This document shows, one piece after another, positions 4,331 through 5,088 of a stretch of DNA of 5,088 nucleotides. A program made the position numbers and the translations under genes. How positions within the stretch are numbered: the first letter of the stretch is position 1; each line of letters starts with the position of its first letter. Source of the DNA: Alphaproteobacteria bacterium (GTDB lineage Bacteria; Pseudomonadota; Alphaproteobacteria; UBA6615); assembly GCA_030831135.1 (NCBI GenBank), contig JAURLR010000361.1, forward strand, positions 1-5,088, written 5' to 3'. The notes below the pieces were generated by a model. The model was not told where the DNA came from, made no database searches, and saw only the letters and a list, made by a program, of their open reading frames with translations.

Positions 4331-5088
4331 CTACACCAGTCCCTCGTCCTGGACCCACTGCCAGGTGTCGTCGAGCGCCTTGCCAGCACGTTCCATGCAC
4401 ATGCCGATTTCGTCCTCCGTGATGATCAGCGGCGGGCAGAGTGCGACGCTGTCTGACGGCAGGGCGCGCATGATCAGGCCGTGGGACTGGGCAAACGCGT
4501 TCATCTTGAACGCCACGCGTTTGGCTGGGTCGAACAGGCCCTTGTTTTCGATATCCGGGGTCAGTTCCATGGCAGCGAACAGGCCGACACCGCGGACTTC
4601 GCCGACCAGCGGGTGGTCGGCAAACTGCGCGAATTGTTCCTGGAAGGTGCCCATGACCGACCGCACATGCCCGAGCAGATTGCGTTCCTCGTAGATGGCC
4701 AGGGTTTCCAGAGCGACCGCGGCGCAGGTCGGGTGACCGGAATAGGTGTAGCCGGTGTTCCACATGCCGAACTTGTCGCCGCCCTCGCGCAGCACTTTGT
4801 AGACCTCGTTGGTCATCATCACCCCGCCGATGGGCAGGTAAGCCGATGATAACGCCTTGGCGACGGAAATCAGGTCGGGCTGGATGTCATAGGTTTCGCA
4901 GCCGAACATGTTGCCCGTCCGCATGAAACCGGTGATGACTTCGTCGGCGATCAGCAATACGTCGTGCTTTTTCAGCACCGCCTGGATTTTCTGGAAATAG
5001 CCTTTTGGTGGCGTGATCAGGCCACCGGCACCCATGACCGGTTCGGCGATGAAGGCCGCCACCGTATCCGGGCCTTCGGCGACGATCA
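4331..5088 (-). CDS. Class III PLP-dependent aminotransferase, C-terminal part (cut by right window edge)
   Basis: 251 residues are visible, beginning IVAEGPDTVAAFIAEPVMGA; the frame is open to the window edge, so about 200 N-terminal residues of a typical 450-residue enzyme are missing. The family transfers amino groups between amines or omega-amino acids and oxo-acids such as pyruvate. Visible motifs are AAFIAEPVMGAGG, the ADEVITGFMRTG segment whose Asp (codon 4945-4943) binds the PLP ring nitrogen, DLISVAKALSSAYLPIGGV with the Schiff-base lysine (codon 4858-4856), YTYSGHPTCAAVALETL, whose threonine normally contacts the PLP phosphate, VRGVGLFAAMEL, and CPPLIITEDEI near the end. It resembles the omega-transaminase branch (putrescine, beta-alanine or similar donors) more than ornithine or glutamate-semialdehyde enzymes, but the substrate-binding N-terminus is not visible. 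It lies in the same direction as the small cupin and hemA but is separated by 395 bp of repeats, so probably forms a separate transcript. Confidence 0.93.
   Translation of the reverse strand, partial: IVAEGPDTVAAFIAEPVMGAGGLITPPKGYFQKIQAVLKKHDVLLIADEVITGFMRTGNMFGCETYDIQPDLISVAKALSSAYLPIGGVMMTNEVYKVLREGGDKFGMWNTGYTYSGHPTCAAVALETLAIYEERNLLGHVRSVMGTFQEQFAQFADHPLVGEVRGVGLFAAMELTPDIENKGLFDPAKRVAFKMNAFAQSHGLIMRALPSDSVALCPPLIITEDEIGMCMERAGKALDDTWQWVQDEGLV

Noticed and set aside
4025..4456. 143-residue plus-strand frame over the repeat region
   Set aside because: Its phrases WMAGSSPAMT and LWVPAFAGTT are recurrent translations of alphaproteobacterial intergenic repeats, and its end runs antisense through the aminotransferase. 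It is not a gene.

Overview
The window looks like chromosomal DNA of a GC-rich alphaproteobacterium. This rests on a 5-aminolevulinate synthase of the C4 (Shemin) type, which closely resembles the Rhodobacter enzyme, and on an intergenic region carrying short palindromic repeats typical of that class. I cannot name a genus.

Layout. At the left edge (1-152, minus) are the first 50 codons of a LysR-type regulator. It is divergent from a tandem pair of paralogous 184-residue cupin proteins on the plus strand (276-830 and 1075-1629, about 70% identical by hand alignment). The 244 bp between the cupins hold a doubtful small ORF and two adjacent inverted repeats. A strong 21-bp dyad lies just upstream of the first cupin.

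From 1648 onward every gene is on the minus strand. Reading right to left these are a class III aminotransferase cut off by the right edge (4331-5088), a 395-bp gap rich in palindromic repeats (3936-4330), a small single-domain cupin (3513-3935), hemA (2183-3394), and a PadR-like regulator whose start lies 4 nt after the hemA stop (1648-2178). The second tandem cupin and the PadR gene converge with 18 bp between them.

How they may work together. hemA makes 5-aminolevulinate, the committed precursor of haem and other tetrapyrroles. The PadR-like gene is very probably co-transcribed and translationally coupled with it. The LysR regulator is the obvious candidate to control the divergent tandem cupins. 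No substrate can be assigned to any of the three cupins, and a functional link between them and hemA is inferred from position only.

The items that ordinary annotation does not explain are the 21-bp dyad, the pair of equal-geometry dyads before the second cupin, the shared loss of the second-motif histidine in the tandem cupins, the inter-cupin small ORF, and the nested 88-bp palindrome.
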